A stretch of 64,000 nucleotides of DNA from CAWBRY01 sp963791295 (GTDB taxonomy: Bacteria; Bacteroidota; Bacteroidia; Chitinophagales; Chitinophagaceae): NCBI GenBank assembly GCA_963791295.1, contig CAWBRY010000001.1, positions 868,001 through 932,000 on the forward strand. Reading direction: 5' to 3'. Made by a program: the position numbers and the translations under genes. Shown piece by piece: positions 29,410-38,101 of this stretch. The notes under the pieces were generated by a model. The model was not told the DNA's origin. It ran no database searches and saw only the letters and a program-made list of their open reading frames with translations. Position 1 is the stretch's first letter. Each line of letters opens with the position of its first letter.

Positions 29410-30350
29410 TTTTTATTATGCAGCCAAAGAATGAAGGGCTTGGGAAAATAACTCAACAAGTAAAATGCATAGTTATCCAGACGAAATGGATATTGATGAA
29501 TTGCTTTAGCCAGGTGAATTCTTGCTTTTGCAGGCTGATGATTATTTAGAAGGAATTTTTTCCCAACCAGAGCGTAATACGCACCCTCCTTTATTCTCTG
29601 CGTATTCTGCCTGTTGATAATGGCTAATAGCTCTTCGCCTTCCTCTTTGGATATTTGCTTTCTCTGTATGATACCCTTCTTCAGCTCCCGGAAACGCCGC
29701 CCTCTCCATCTTTCATCCATCGTAGATGAATTGGGATTAAAACGCACTTTGATCAATTGTTCTGATAGATTAGAAAAGAGACCAGTTCCGGCCATTTTTG
29801 CCCACAAAAGGTAGTCTTCGAAGTTATGTGCCTCGGGAGAATATCCTCCAGCGTCCAGGACATCTTGTTTTCGATACATCACGCCGGAATGGATAAATGG
29901 GCAATCGATATAGATATGTTTAATGATCTCATCATGTGTATGGCCTGCACATTGAAAGTCAAAAAGATGCTCACCGGATTCCGAAATGTATTCCGCATCA
30001 CAGCCTACCAGAATATAATCCGGATTTTGGTCAAGGAACTGCACCTGTTTCGATAGTCTCTCAGGAAGGCTGATATCATCCGCATCGAACCGGGCAATAT
30101 AAAAACCTTTTGCTTTCCGCAACCCTCTATTTAATGTATTGCAAATACCCTCGCGTGATTGTTCCAATAAGCGTATTCGCGGATCATCGAACCCCTTTAT
30201 GATAGTGCTGGTGCGGTCAGTAGATCCATCATTAATGATCAAAAATTCGAAATTGCTATAAGTCTGGTCCAGTATCGATTGTATTGCCTCGGCAATATAT
30301 TTTTCTGCATTATAAGCAGGCATCAGGACGGTGACTCTGGGTTCATTCAT
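29406..30350 (-). CDS. Family 2 glycosyltransferase
   Basis: 314 residues with an N-terminal GT-A domain: VTVLMPAYNAEKYIAEAIQSI, LIINDGSTDRT and ARFDADDIS (DxD near residue 92). An ED pair near residue 178 (FEDYLLW) is the likely catalytic base region. It is a soluble or peripheral transferase with a short hydrophobic C-terminus. It overlaps the genes on both sides by 8 bp (upstream) and 4 bp (downstream), which shows tight co-transcription. Donor and acceptor are unknown. Confidence 0.92.
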   Translation of the reverse strand: MNEPRVTVLMPAYNAEKYIAEAIQSILDQTYSNFEFLIINDGSTDRTSTIIKGFDDPRIRLLEQSREGICNTLNRGLRKAKGFYIARFDADDISLPERLSKQVQFLDQNPDYILVGCDAEYISESGEHLFDFQCAGHTHDEIIKHIYIDCPFIHSGVMYRKQDVLDAGGYSPEAHNFEDYLLWAKMAGTGLFSNLSEQLIKVRFNPNSSTMDERWRGRRFRELKKGIIQRKQISKEEGEELLAIINRQNTQRIKEGAYYALVGKKFLLNNHQPAKARIHLAKAIHQYPFRLDNYAFYLLSYFPKPFILWLHNKK

Positions 30351-31941
30351 TTGCTGTGCTGTTCTCTTTGATGTTGATGAGCATCAGTAACTCAAAAAAT
30401 ATGACTATTGAAAGTTGTTCGTACCAATAGTCGGTCCAAAAAGCTCCCAATAAGATCAATAGGAGCGGAAGACCATAGCTCCGTTTCCTGAGTTTCTTTA
30501 CAAAAAACCCAAGATAAAAAATGATAAAAGCTAGTACTCCAGCCATTCCATATTCGGCAACGAGCTGATCATAAACTGAATTCGGCGAATTGATGAGAGA
30601 GTGAAATTCTTTATCCATGCTGAAAAAGTTGATATATAAGTGAAGGTGATTGGACATGAAATCACTATTGATATACGCGAATTTTTTTGGATAGCCACCC
30701 GCCATTCCGAGTCCGGTTGCCCTGAAAGCGAGCTTGGATGCGAAATTGCCCATGCCGGCGCCTGTAAACGTTTTCATTGGATGTTCTTGAAAATAAAATA
30801 GTGTTTGTCTTAAGGCGATGATTTTCCCGGGCAGTCTTGTATTGTTTGATATGGCCGGATTGCCCTTCGGGACTCTATGTGACTCAAATGCTATTAGCTC
30901 CCGTTGAAATGAAGTAGTATCGCGATCTCTCTGAAAGGGCTCCGAATGGATATTATCCTGGGGAATAGAGGGCTTGATGAATGAATCCAGAGGAATACCC
31001 TTTCTTACCAGTTCCTGGGCACGAGTTTTATTGATACTATCTGCAACCTTCGTAGCCGTTTCTTTTTTCTCCTGCATGGCCGTATCTGGTTTTGGCGGGA
31101 TGATGGCCGGACGTTCGACTATTGAAGTCTCCTCCTTGGGGAACATTTTTTTGAATGCTTCGGTAACATAATGGTTGTTCTGAGGCGATATCTTAATTGT
31201 AAATATGGCCAACATGCCCAGGCAAACTACTATGATACTCTTTTGATTTAAACTGGACTGAAAAACGAAAAGGATCAACAACACGAGGATCATCCAAATA
31301 TTTGTAAAGTTGCTGGCAGTTACCAGGGCAGCTGCCATACAAAGCAAAGTCATGTTCATCTTGTTTCGCTGGAGATAATAGACTACTCCAAAGGCATTCA
31401 ACAGCGCATTCGTTGTTGAAACGTCAAAGGTTAGGCCTGTCATCCAATCACCAGTTCCCACATAATATTTTTGATGCATTCCCTGGTAGGTATAGGGATT
31501 TATCGAGCCAGCATCCATCACAATCAACAACAGCTGGATGAAAGTCACGATCATGTTCAGAATAAAGAACAATGAAATGGTTTGGTGAAGCCGGGCAATA
31601 TCTGTTCTATGAACCAGCCAGCTATTTATTAGTGCGGCCATAATACACATTGCCCAGAATGCCGTCCCAACACTCACGAGTACCAGGTAATTCACAGATA
31701 AGGAGCCAGGATTCAATGCCAGGTTGCTTCCCGCAATGATTATCATACTAACGTAAAACCAAATGAACCTTTGCCGGTAGACACTTCTTTCGAGAAGGAT
31801 TTTTCTGTTGATCAGCACCAACAGGATGATTGCTCCGATTTTGATAACCATTTTTACATTGAGAACAAGGAGGAGAAATAACAACAACACCCAGTTTATT
31901 TTCCGGAGATAGTCAGAGATAGGCTGGAAAATTGACTTCAT
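30343..31941 (-). CDS. Second O-antigen polymerase/ligase-like membrane protein with a long loop
   Basis: 532 residues, with about ten to twelve hydrophobic segments around an unusually long polar loop (about residues 245-420). The loop is rich in Pro, Lys, Glu and Ser and ends at FTGAGMGNFAS. Near residue 470 NSPNSVYDQLVAEYGMAG resembles the HN-x-Y region of the Wzy_C superfamily, with Pro-Asn-Ser in place of the His. It is probably the repeat-unit polymerase, with the 428-residue neighbour as ligase, or the reverse. It lies between the flippase and a GT2 gene. Confidence 0.8.
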   Translation of the reverse strand: MKSIFQPISDYLRKINWVLLLFLLLVLNVKMVIKIGAIILLVLINRKILLERSVYRQRFIWFYVSMIIIAGSNLALNPGSLSVNYLVLVSVGTAFWAMCIMAALINSWLVHRTDIARLHQTISLFFILNMIVTFIQLLLIVMDAGSINPYTYQGMHQKYYVGTGDWMTGLTFDVSTTNALLNAFGVVYYLQRNKMNMTLLCMAAALVTASNFTNIWMILVLLILFVFQSSLNQKSIIVVCLGMLAIFTIKISPQNNHYVTEAFKKMFPKEETSIVERPAIIPPKPDTAMQEKKETATKVADSINKTRAQELVRKGIPLDSFIKPSIPQDNIHSEPFQRDRDTTSFQRELIAFESHRVPKGNPAISNNTRLPGKIIALRQTLFYFQEHPMKTFTGAGMGNFASKLAFRATGLGMAGGYPKKFAYINSDFMSNHLHLYINFFSMDKEFHSLINSPNSVYDQLVAEYGMAGVLAFIIFYLGFFVKKLRKRSYGLPLLLILLGAFWTDYWYEQLSIVIFFELLMLINIKENSTANE

Positions 31942-31962
31942 GATATATGTTCGGGATGGCTA

Positions 31963-33401
31963 TTAGTTATTTTTTTGTCTGATAGATTGGAGCACAAATT
32001 GCAAATCGGCCTTTCGCAGTTGCCCGGATGCCAAAAGGATTGAAAAATACAAAGTTATCGAAAGCAATAACCGCCCCGCAACGCTCTCCGTTAAATAGGC
32101 AGCCGCAAACCCGCACCCAGATGCTGCGAACAGGCAAATCAATAAGGATTGCCAGGTTTCTTTTATCGTCGACAGTTTAGACAGCCTCATATAATTCACA
32201 TATTCAATCACTATGGCCGTCAGGTACACGCACGCAGCCCCGACCCCGCCATATAACGGAATGAATATGACATCACCTATGAGGATAATGCAAAATGTAA
32301 TCAACGTGACCCTGAAAATCAGTTGCAGATGGTTTTGAGCAAAATGGGCCGACCATAATATATTGGTTATATATTGAAACGGTATGCAAAGGGAAAGAAT
32401 GAGAAAAGCTTGTTGATTGACCGCGCCATATTTTCCAGAAGTGAGATACCCCACCACGGGTGTCCACAGGATATTGATGACGAGCGGAATTAAAGTCGCT
32501 ACTATCATTTCCATCCGGATCAGCAGACTTAGTTCTCTTTTTTTTGAGCCAGGGATGGAGAGGCGCTAGCTGTAAAAAACTTCGTAAACCGGCTTAGCAA
32601 AATGGGAGCAATAATCAGCAAGGGGATGGGCGATAGTTCATACACCCGATACGCAAAACTATATTCAGCGGTTAATGTAGCCGTAGAGAAAACTCCCAAC
32701 AGTATCCAATCCATTCGCGTAATGCCCGCCATCAATACTGCAGCCCCAATCTGTGGCAGCGATTCTTTTAACAGTTGGGTATAGTCCCGAAAACTGACCC
32801 TGGGTGTAAATGGTATTTTCATCAACCGGGTGACAAGAAAAAAGCAAGTCAACAACTCTAACAGAGAACCAATGATAAAGACGATCAATACTTCCCGGAT
32901 GGTGAGTTGAAAAAAAACCAGGATAACAAGCAACAAAATACTACGGACCATGTTAGCCGTCGAAGACATGATAGCTAAATAATCAAACCTTTCCTGACCA
33001 TTGGCCACCTGCTTGAATGGAGAGGAAAAAAAACTCAAAAGCTGGCTGATCCCGATCATCAACAGGAGGTTATGTTCATTGAAGAACGAAGGATAAGCGA
33101 AGTTCAACAGGACGAGCAACAGGTAAAATGCAACTCCTGAGAGAACTACGTGGATCATGAAAAGCGTCATGATCTTTGAACTATCGTGTCCGGCAGCCGA
33201 TTTTCTTACGACAATTTGTTCCAATCTAAGGCTTAAGACTGTTGTTATGAATGTTATGAGGGCAAGAGACCAGGATAGTTCTCCAAAACTGTTTTTAGAT
33301 AGATAAATAGAAGTGATAAGAAAGACGAGCAGTCCAAAGGCCTGATTGGCCAACACCTGAACGGTGCTTGCAGAAATATCTTTAAAGATTTTTCGAGCCA
33401 T
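31963..33401 (-). pseudogene. Wzx-type polysaccharide flippase, interrupted at a run of eight A
   Basis: From ATG 33401 (MARKIFKDIS) the first frame gives about 290 residues of a MATE/MOP-type flippase with eight or more membrane helices, then stops at 32529. The missing C-terminal helices (IVATLIPLVINIL onward, about 180 residues) continue in another frame to 31963. The coding strand reads CTC-like Gln codon then eight A at 32545-32538. With nine A the two frames join as QKKRELSLLIRMEM and give a 479-residue protein, a normal Wzx length. TTG 33416 is an alternative start. Wzx moves undecaprenyl-linked repeat units across the inner membrane. An A8 run can slip in replication or transcription, so the gene may be phase-variable, partly functional or mis-sequenced. 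Confidence 0.85.
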
Positions 33402-33438
33402 GAGGGAAAGGTACAATATGTGAGAAAGAAGTATTGAC

Positions 33439-34575
33439 TCAAAAAGTCAGGCTTGGAGATGGGAACGCCCATATTTTCTTACTGCATGCAGCCAACATCA
33501 GCTCTTCGTATTCGTCAATGATCTTCTGTTGACTATATATCGTCCGGATCTTTTCCATATTTCTTTTCTTCCATTTATCTATGATAGAGCTGTCCTTGGG
33601 AGCATTGATGATTTCGGTGACTTCCCTCACAGTTGGAAAATAGTCGGCTTCTTCCTCCAGAACCGCCCGATTGAAATGATTGTTGTGTGCGGCAATACGG
33701 CAGCCGCAGGCCATTGCTTCAATCAAAGATGGATTAGTGCCCCCTACCGAATGTCCATGAAAATACAGCGTAGAATAATAACGGAGATTGTTTAATTCTT
33801 CCTGGTCATATACTGCATTAGAAAAACGAATGGTAGGATCGTTGTAATTGGCAGTGATATATTTCCCAAATTTATTGGAACTGTTTCCCAATACGAGGAG
33901 AGGATAATTGTGGCGGGAAGCCAGGTGTCCCTGGATGATCATCTCAATATTATTCTCGGGCTCCATGCGGGAGATCAGCAAAAAATATTGATGAGGATTA
34001 AGCTCATATTTGGAAGGAATGGAAGGATCGCTGGCAGCAAAAATATCAGCGCCATAAGGAATAAATTTCGGCGTTCTGCCATAAGTGGTTATCAAATGCT
34101 TTTGGATGCCGGGAGAATCGGCAATGAGAATATGGGCATGCCGGGCAGCAAGTCCTTCAGCCCATCTTAGGAATCGCTGGGTCGGTTTATTGTACTTGCT
34201 GCGGGTCCATTCCAGGCCGTCCATGTTAACGATATTCACGGCCTTTTTGGGCCAACGCCAATGCCAGACCGAATCACTGGTATATCCCAAATGAAGGAGT
34301 ATATCGAAGTCCCGTTTGCGCGCATCGTGTATACAATTCCAATCATAGATGAACTGGCCCGCAGTGCCAATTCTATTCTCCCAGTCACGGCAGTGAATGA
34401 TTTGCACACCATTCCAGCTTTGTTCCTTGTAAGGATGAAGGGATGAATTATAGACAGACACCGAATGCCCACGTTGCAACAAACCGACCGACAAGTATTG
34501 AGCAAATTGTTCAAAGCCCCCATAATTGTTGGGTATTCCACGAGTTCCTATAATACCAATCTTCAAATGTTTCAA
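33439..34575 (-). CDS. Family 4 glycosyltransferase with DUF1972 N-terminal domain (rhamnosyltransferase-like)
   Basis: 378 residues. The N-terminal segment IGIIGTRGIPNNYGGFEQFA is the signature of DUF1972, found in rhamnosyl- and other deoxysugar transferases. The C-terminal GT1/GT4 part has LLISRMEPENNIEMI, HGHSVGGTNPSLIEAMACG and the donor-binding Glu within it. The start is TTG at 34575, overlapping the TGA of the upstream transferase (TTGA); there is no closer ATG. It acts in the cytoplasm. A deoxysugar donor is likely but not proven. Confidence 0.9.
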   Translation of the reverse strand: MKHLKIGIIGTRGIPNNYGGFEQFAQYLSVGLLQRGHSVSVYNSSLHPYKEQSWNGVQIIHCRDWENRIGTAGQFIYDWNCIHDARKRDFDILLHLGYTSDSVWHWRWPKKAVNIVNMDGLEWTRSKYNKPTQRFLRWAEGLAARHAHILIADSPGIQKHLITTYGRTPKFIPYGADIFAASDPSIPSKYELNPHQYFLLISRMEPENNIEMIIQGHLASRHNYPLLVLGNSSNKFGKYITANYNDPTIRFSNAVYDQEELNNLRYYSTLYFHGHSVGGTNPSLIEAMACGCRIAAHNNHFNRAVLEEEADYFPTVREVTEIINAPKDSSIIDKWKKRNMEKIRTIYSQQKIIDEYEELMLAACSKKIWAFPSPSLTF

Positions 34576-35651
34576 TTTGCAATAATTTTTTTATACGCTT
34601 CTGCGGTTACGTTTGCTGCTTGCTTCCAGGTATATTTTTCCAGTATTTTCTGCTGAAGCCCTTGCCGGAACTCCGCTTTGGATGCGGTCTCTACTGCCTT
34701 ATAGATACTTTCAATATTGTCGGGGTCTGCGTAGAATGCATCCTCACCAAAGTACTCACGGGTATATCCTTTATCGGAGATCACGAGGTTGCAACCCATC
34801 GCTGCCGCTTCCAGGGAAGAAAGTCCGCATGTTTCAAACCAACTCGGCAAAGCATGAACCTTCGCCTCACCATAATATTTGACTAGTTGCGCCTGCGGCA
34901 AGGGATCATGAAATATGATGTTGCTTGCAGCAATCTTTCTGCAATTTTCGTAATAAGCTCTTTGGTTGGGTGCAGGCGCGCCAATGATCATCAGTGTAAA
35001 ATCTGTATTGTTCAGCGCCTTGATGAGATTCAATTGGTTTTTCAATCCTTCGATCCTTGCGGCACAAATCACCAATCTATTATTCTTTTTTTCTTTGCTA
35101 TGGTTACGGAATAGGCTGGGATCTATTCCATTTGGAACCACCAAATAGGGCTTATCCACCTGATAATCGCGGCTTAGTTTTTTGTATTCGGCTTCGGAGT
35201 TCGGCAATAGAATCGCTGCCTTTCTCAGGATTTCTTTAATGCTTCTTTGCTGTCCTTTCCAGATGTACTTCTTGCTTTGAAGAGAATTGTTTCCCCGTAT
35301 CCAGCGGGAAAAAGTTTTTATATATTCATTGGCAGAGGCAGAAAATTGGCGGAAGACAAAACCTGAAAGTCCCTTGCGGTGATGGCGGTCATATTCACTG
35401 TAGTCGATCAGTATGGGTGATAAAGCAAAAGGCTTTCTAATTTTAGAAAGGTGAAAGAGGATATCTGAAGGACGAGGTATATTAAAAAAATGAAAGATAT
35501 GGTAGTCGGAGTAGGCGATCGGTAAGTTGGTCAGGCATATATCCACTTCTGTTCCCAATTCGCGCAGATGCCTCGCCGTTTCTAACACCTGAATGGTGTC
35601 GCCCCCCGGGACTTCAAAAAGATTGGACCTTATAACGAAAGCTATTCTCAT
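34572..35651 (-). CDS. Family 4 glycosyltransferase
   Basis: 359 residues, GT-B fold. Near the N-terminus, VPGGDTIQVLETARHL is the glycine loop of the acceptor domain. The C-terminal half has YLVVPNGIDPSLF, LVICAARIEGLKNQ and ALPSWFETCGLSSLEAAAMG, with the donor-binding Glu pair. ATG at 35651. It heads a minus-strand run of nine genes down to 24514. The 136 bp upstream, before the next GT2 gene, contain no clear hairpin. Confidence 0.92.
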   Translation of the reverse strand: MRIAFVIRSNLFEVPGGDTIQVLETARHLRELGTEVDICLTNLPIAYSDYHIFHFFNIPRPSDILFHLSKIRKPFALSPILIDYSEYDRHHRKGLSGFVFRQFSASANEYIKTFSRWIRGNNSLQSKKYIWKGQQRSIKEILRKAAILLPNSEAEYKKLSRDYQVDKPYLVVPNGIDPSLFRNHSKEKKNNRLVICAARIEGLKNQLNLIKALNNTDFTLMIIGAPAPNQRAYYENCRKIAASNIIFHDPLPQAQLVKYYGEAKVHALPSWFETCGLSSLEAAAMGCNLVISDKGYTREYFGEDAFYADPDNIESIYKAVETASKAEFRQGLQQKILEKYTWKQAANVTAEAYKKIIAN

Positions 35652-35787
35652 CCTGACGCCCGGAATGATCGATTATTTGATTCAACCGGATTTGTAAGTT
35701 CTAATCGAAAAAAACAGAAGATAAGTAGCCTTGGCGGCAAAATAAATTTGCGATTGAATGCTGAAAAATAATGATTTATGTAGTGCT

Positions 35788-36756
35788 TTACACGCCAACG
35801 TTGGAGGTAGGTGCCACTTCTCGACGCGCGTGATAAATTTTCCGCACATTATAGGTTTTTTTGTTTTGCGATTCAAAATAGGTCCGGACATTGATGTCTG
35901 CAACGATACCAATAGTGATGAATTGAATACCTCCTAACACCAGGATCAACCCTAAAATTAGCAGAGGCTTTCCCCAAATATCCTGCCCCATGATCTTCAG
36001 CACCAACAGGTAAATATTGATGAGGGCACCAATCCCAAAACTGATAAAACCGATGGTGCCAAAAAGGTGCATGGGCTTCTGGAGATATTTGCGCAAAAAA
36101 ACCATCAATACCAGATCACTCATCACTTTGAACGTCCTGTTGATACCATATTTGCTTTTCCCAAATTTCCGTGCATAGTGTTTTACATCCACCTGGGTGA
36201 TCTTCGCTCCCTGCAGCTTGGCCAATACGGGGATGAAACGATGCAGTTCTCCGTACAATCCTAATTCTTCAGCAATTTCTCTTCTGAAAACCTTTAGTGT
36301 ACAGCCATAATCTTTTATATGAACGCCGGTCCATTTACGAATTATGGAGTTGGCAATTCGGCTGGGTAGCCTGCGAAGGATGAAGCCATCCTTCCTGTTC
36401 TTGCGGTTGCCGGCCACCACATCCCAATCTTCTTTCTTCAATAGTTCCAGCATCGAAGGGATATCCGCAGGATCATTCTGCAGATCTCCGTCCAGTAGTG
36501 CAATATATTTTCCGCGGGAATAATCAATACCGGCAGCCATGGCGGTACTTTGACCATAATTTTTACGTAGCTCAACCAGGATAGTGCGATCGTCCGTATT
36601 TTCCAGGACTTGTTGTTTGGTCTTGTCTAATGAACCATCATCCACCAAAACAATCTCATAGTCGAACCCGGCCAGTGATGAACGGACTGCTTCCAGTAGC
36701 GGCTTGATATTCTGTTCTTCGTCCCTTACTGTGATTACGACTGATAGTTCACGCAT
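35788..36756 (-). CDS. Polyprenyl-phosphate glycosyltransferase, family 2 (DPM1/ArnC-like) with C-terminal membrane helices
   Basis: 322 residues from ATG 36756 (MRELSVVIT); TTG 36777 would add seven residues. The GT-A domain shows VITVRDEEQNI, LVDDGSLDKT and LLDGDLQNDP (DxD near residue 93). KDYGCTLKVFRRE follows, typical of enzymes that put a sugar on undecaprenyl phosphate. Two membrane helices lie at about residues 228-255 and 263-290. The product, a lipid-linked monosaccharide, would be used by a periplasmic GT-C enzyme to decorate a glycan or lipid A. The GT-C-like protein at 21498 is a possible user. Confidence 0.92.
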   Translation of the reverse strand: MRELSVVITVRDEEQNIKPLLEAVRSSLAGFDYEIVLVDDGSLDKTKQQVLENTDDRTILVELRKNYGQSTAMAAGIDYSRGKYIALLDGDLQNDPADIPSMLELLKKEDWDVVAGNRKNRKDGFILRRLPSRIANSIIRKWTGVHIKDYGCTLKVFRREIAEELGLYGELHRFIPVLAKLQGAKITQVDVKHYARKFGKSKYGINRTFKVMSDLVLMVFLRKYLQKPMHLFGTIGFISFGIGALINIYLLVLKIMGQDIWGKPLLILGLILVLGGIQFITIGIVADINVRTYFESQNKKTYNVRKIYHARREVAPTSNVGV

Positions 36757-36793
36757 TCCGTTAAAATATTCCGGCAAAGGTACACCTTAAAAT

Positions 36794-36821
36794 AAGAGGA
36801 TCTTCGATAGAAGACCCTCTC
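36794..36821 (-). terminator. Probable intrinsic terminator of the met operon
   Basis: On the minus strand a 12-bp stem (GAGAGGGTCTTC, loop TATC, GAAGATCCTCTT with two G-U pairs) is followed by ATTTTAA. It lies 24 nt after the hom stop and before the next minus-strand gene. The T tract is short, so efficiency is uncertain. Confidence 0.6.
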
Positions 36822-36844
36822 GACTGATTTGATTTTGGAAATGG

Positions 36845-38101
36845 TTAAGGCAGGCCGGCCAGCTCCAGGCTTTTCTTCTTCAATTTTCTAATCTCGATGT
36901 TTTCAATGATGGCCTCCGGAGCTAGTATTAACGAAGTGTTATTTTCTTTCCACCAGGTATTGTTTCTTAATTCATTGAATGCAATAACTCCGACCAGGTA
37001 TTTCCTTTCCTCCTGGGCGTGCCATTCTTCGATCCATTCAAACCGTTCGCGCGGAATATGTTGCCAATGATCAAAGCTCGCGTATACGCGCAGATAGAAA
37101 TCATTGTTTAGTTGGTGAGGTATGTGATGATACAATTTCTTGTACTCATATTTATATTCATAACGCAATGCAGCAATATCACTAAGGACAGCGGAGGCTG
37201 TAGGAAAACTGCCTGCACCTTTTCCATAAAAGAATTGCTTATCGGCAAACCCGCTTTCTATGACAACACCATTATATTCATTTTTTACAAATGCCAGGTG
37301 GTCATCCTGTTTTACAAACTGGGGCAGGACAAAGGCCGCCACCTTTCCATTCTCCAGTTTTTGGGCTTGAGCGACGAGTTTGATGGCATAGTTTTTCTCC
37401 CGGGCCACGACTGCATCACTCAATTGAATATCCTGGATGCCATTAAAGACCAGGTTTCCGGGTTTCTCGACAATACCATAAGCATGCGTCAACAGAAATG
37501 TCCATTTATTCACGGCATCATAACCCTTCACGTCGAGTGTCGGGTCCGATTCCGCAAACCCGAGTTGTTGTGCAAGTTGAAGCGCTTCTTTGAATTCAAG
37601 TTGTTCATCGAATATTTTAGTCAGAATAAAGTTGGTCGATCCATTCACGATGGCCTTGATGGAATGGAGCAGGTCATTGTCATAATATTCTTCCAGGTTA
37701 CGTATAACAGGGATCGATGCACAGGCCGCAGCTTCATACAAGAAAGATTGCCCTGTCTTTTCCTGGAGTCCGAGCAGTTCGGGTAGATATTCGGCAATCA
37801 TCTTCTTGCTGGCACTGACAACATGCTTCCCGTTCTTTAAAGCAGTGGAAACAATCTCAAATGCCGGCTCTGTTTCATTGATGACTTCGACAATCACATT
37901 TATGGACGGATCATTGAGCAGGTCGTCCCGCTCTGTAGTGAAAAGATTAGCAGGAGCATCTCTCTTTTTGGCCGGGTCCTTAATGCATACCTTTTTGATC
38001 TGCGCCTTCAAGGAAGGGGTCTGCTGTAAAACTTTATATAACCCTTCTCCCACTACTCCAAAACCAAATAAGCCGATTGTTAGTTCTTTTTGTGCTGTCA
38101 T
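36845..38101 (-). CDS. hom: Homoserine dehydrogenase
   Basis: 418 residues. The NAD(P)-binding N-terminus is IGLFGFGVVGEGLYKVL. The catalytic domain has VSASKKMIAEYLPEL near residue 95, EAAACASIPVIR near 130, and GSTNFILTKIFDEQLEF near 150. It reduces aspartate semialdehyde to homoserine. The C-terminal 100 residues do not show the usual DxPGVLA start of an ACT domain but a divergent aromatic segment (DFYLRVYASFDHW). Threonine feedback may therefore be absent or altered. Its ATG overlaps the metX stop by 4 bp, and the operon is under a SAM riboswitch, so this copy is probably dedicated to methionine. Confidence 0.95.
   Translation of the reverse strand: MTAQKELTIGLFGFGVVGEGLYKVLQQTPSLKAQIKKVCIKDPAKKRDAPANLFTTERDDLLNDPSINVIVEVINETEPAFEIVSTALKNGKHVVSASKKMIAEYLPELLGLQEKTGQSFLYEAAACASIPVIRNLEEYYDNDLLHSIKAIVNGSTNFILTKIFDEQLEFKEALQLAQQLGFAESDPTLDVKGYDAVNKWTFLLTHAYGIVEKPGNLVFNGIQDIQLSDAVVAREKNYAIKLVAQAQKLENGKVAAFVLPQFVKQDDHLAFVKNEYNGVVIESGFADKQFFYGKGAGSFPTASAVLSDIAALRYEYKYEYKKLYHHIPHQLNNDFYLRVYASFDHWQHIPRERFEWIEEWHAQEERKYLVGVIAFNELRNNTWWKENNTSLILAPEAIIENIEIRKLKKKSLELAGLP

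Noticed and set aside
31963..32514. Stand-alone 183-residue membrane protein starting at ATG 32514
   Set aside because: It begins mid-protein and joins in frame to the upstream flippase with one added A, so it is the C-terminal part of Wzx, not a gene of its own.
37112..37786. 224-residue frame on the plus strand
   Set aside because: It lies wholly antisense to hom, a clear gene, and shows no motif or signal; a shadow of codon bias.
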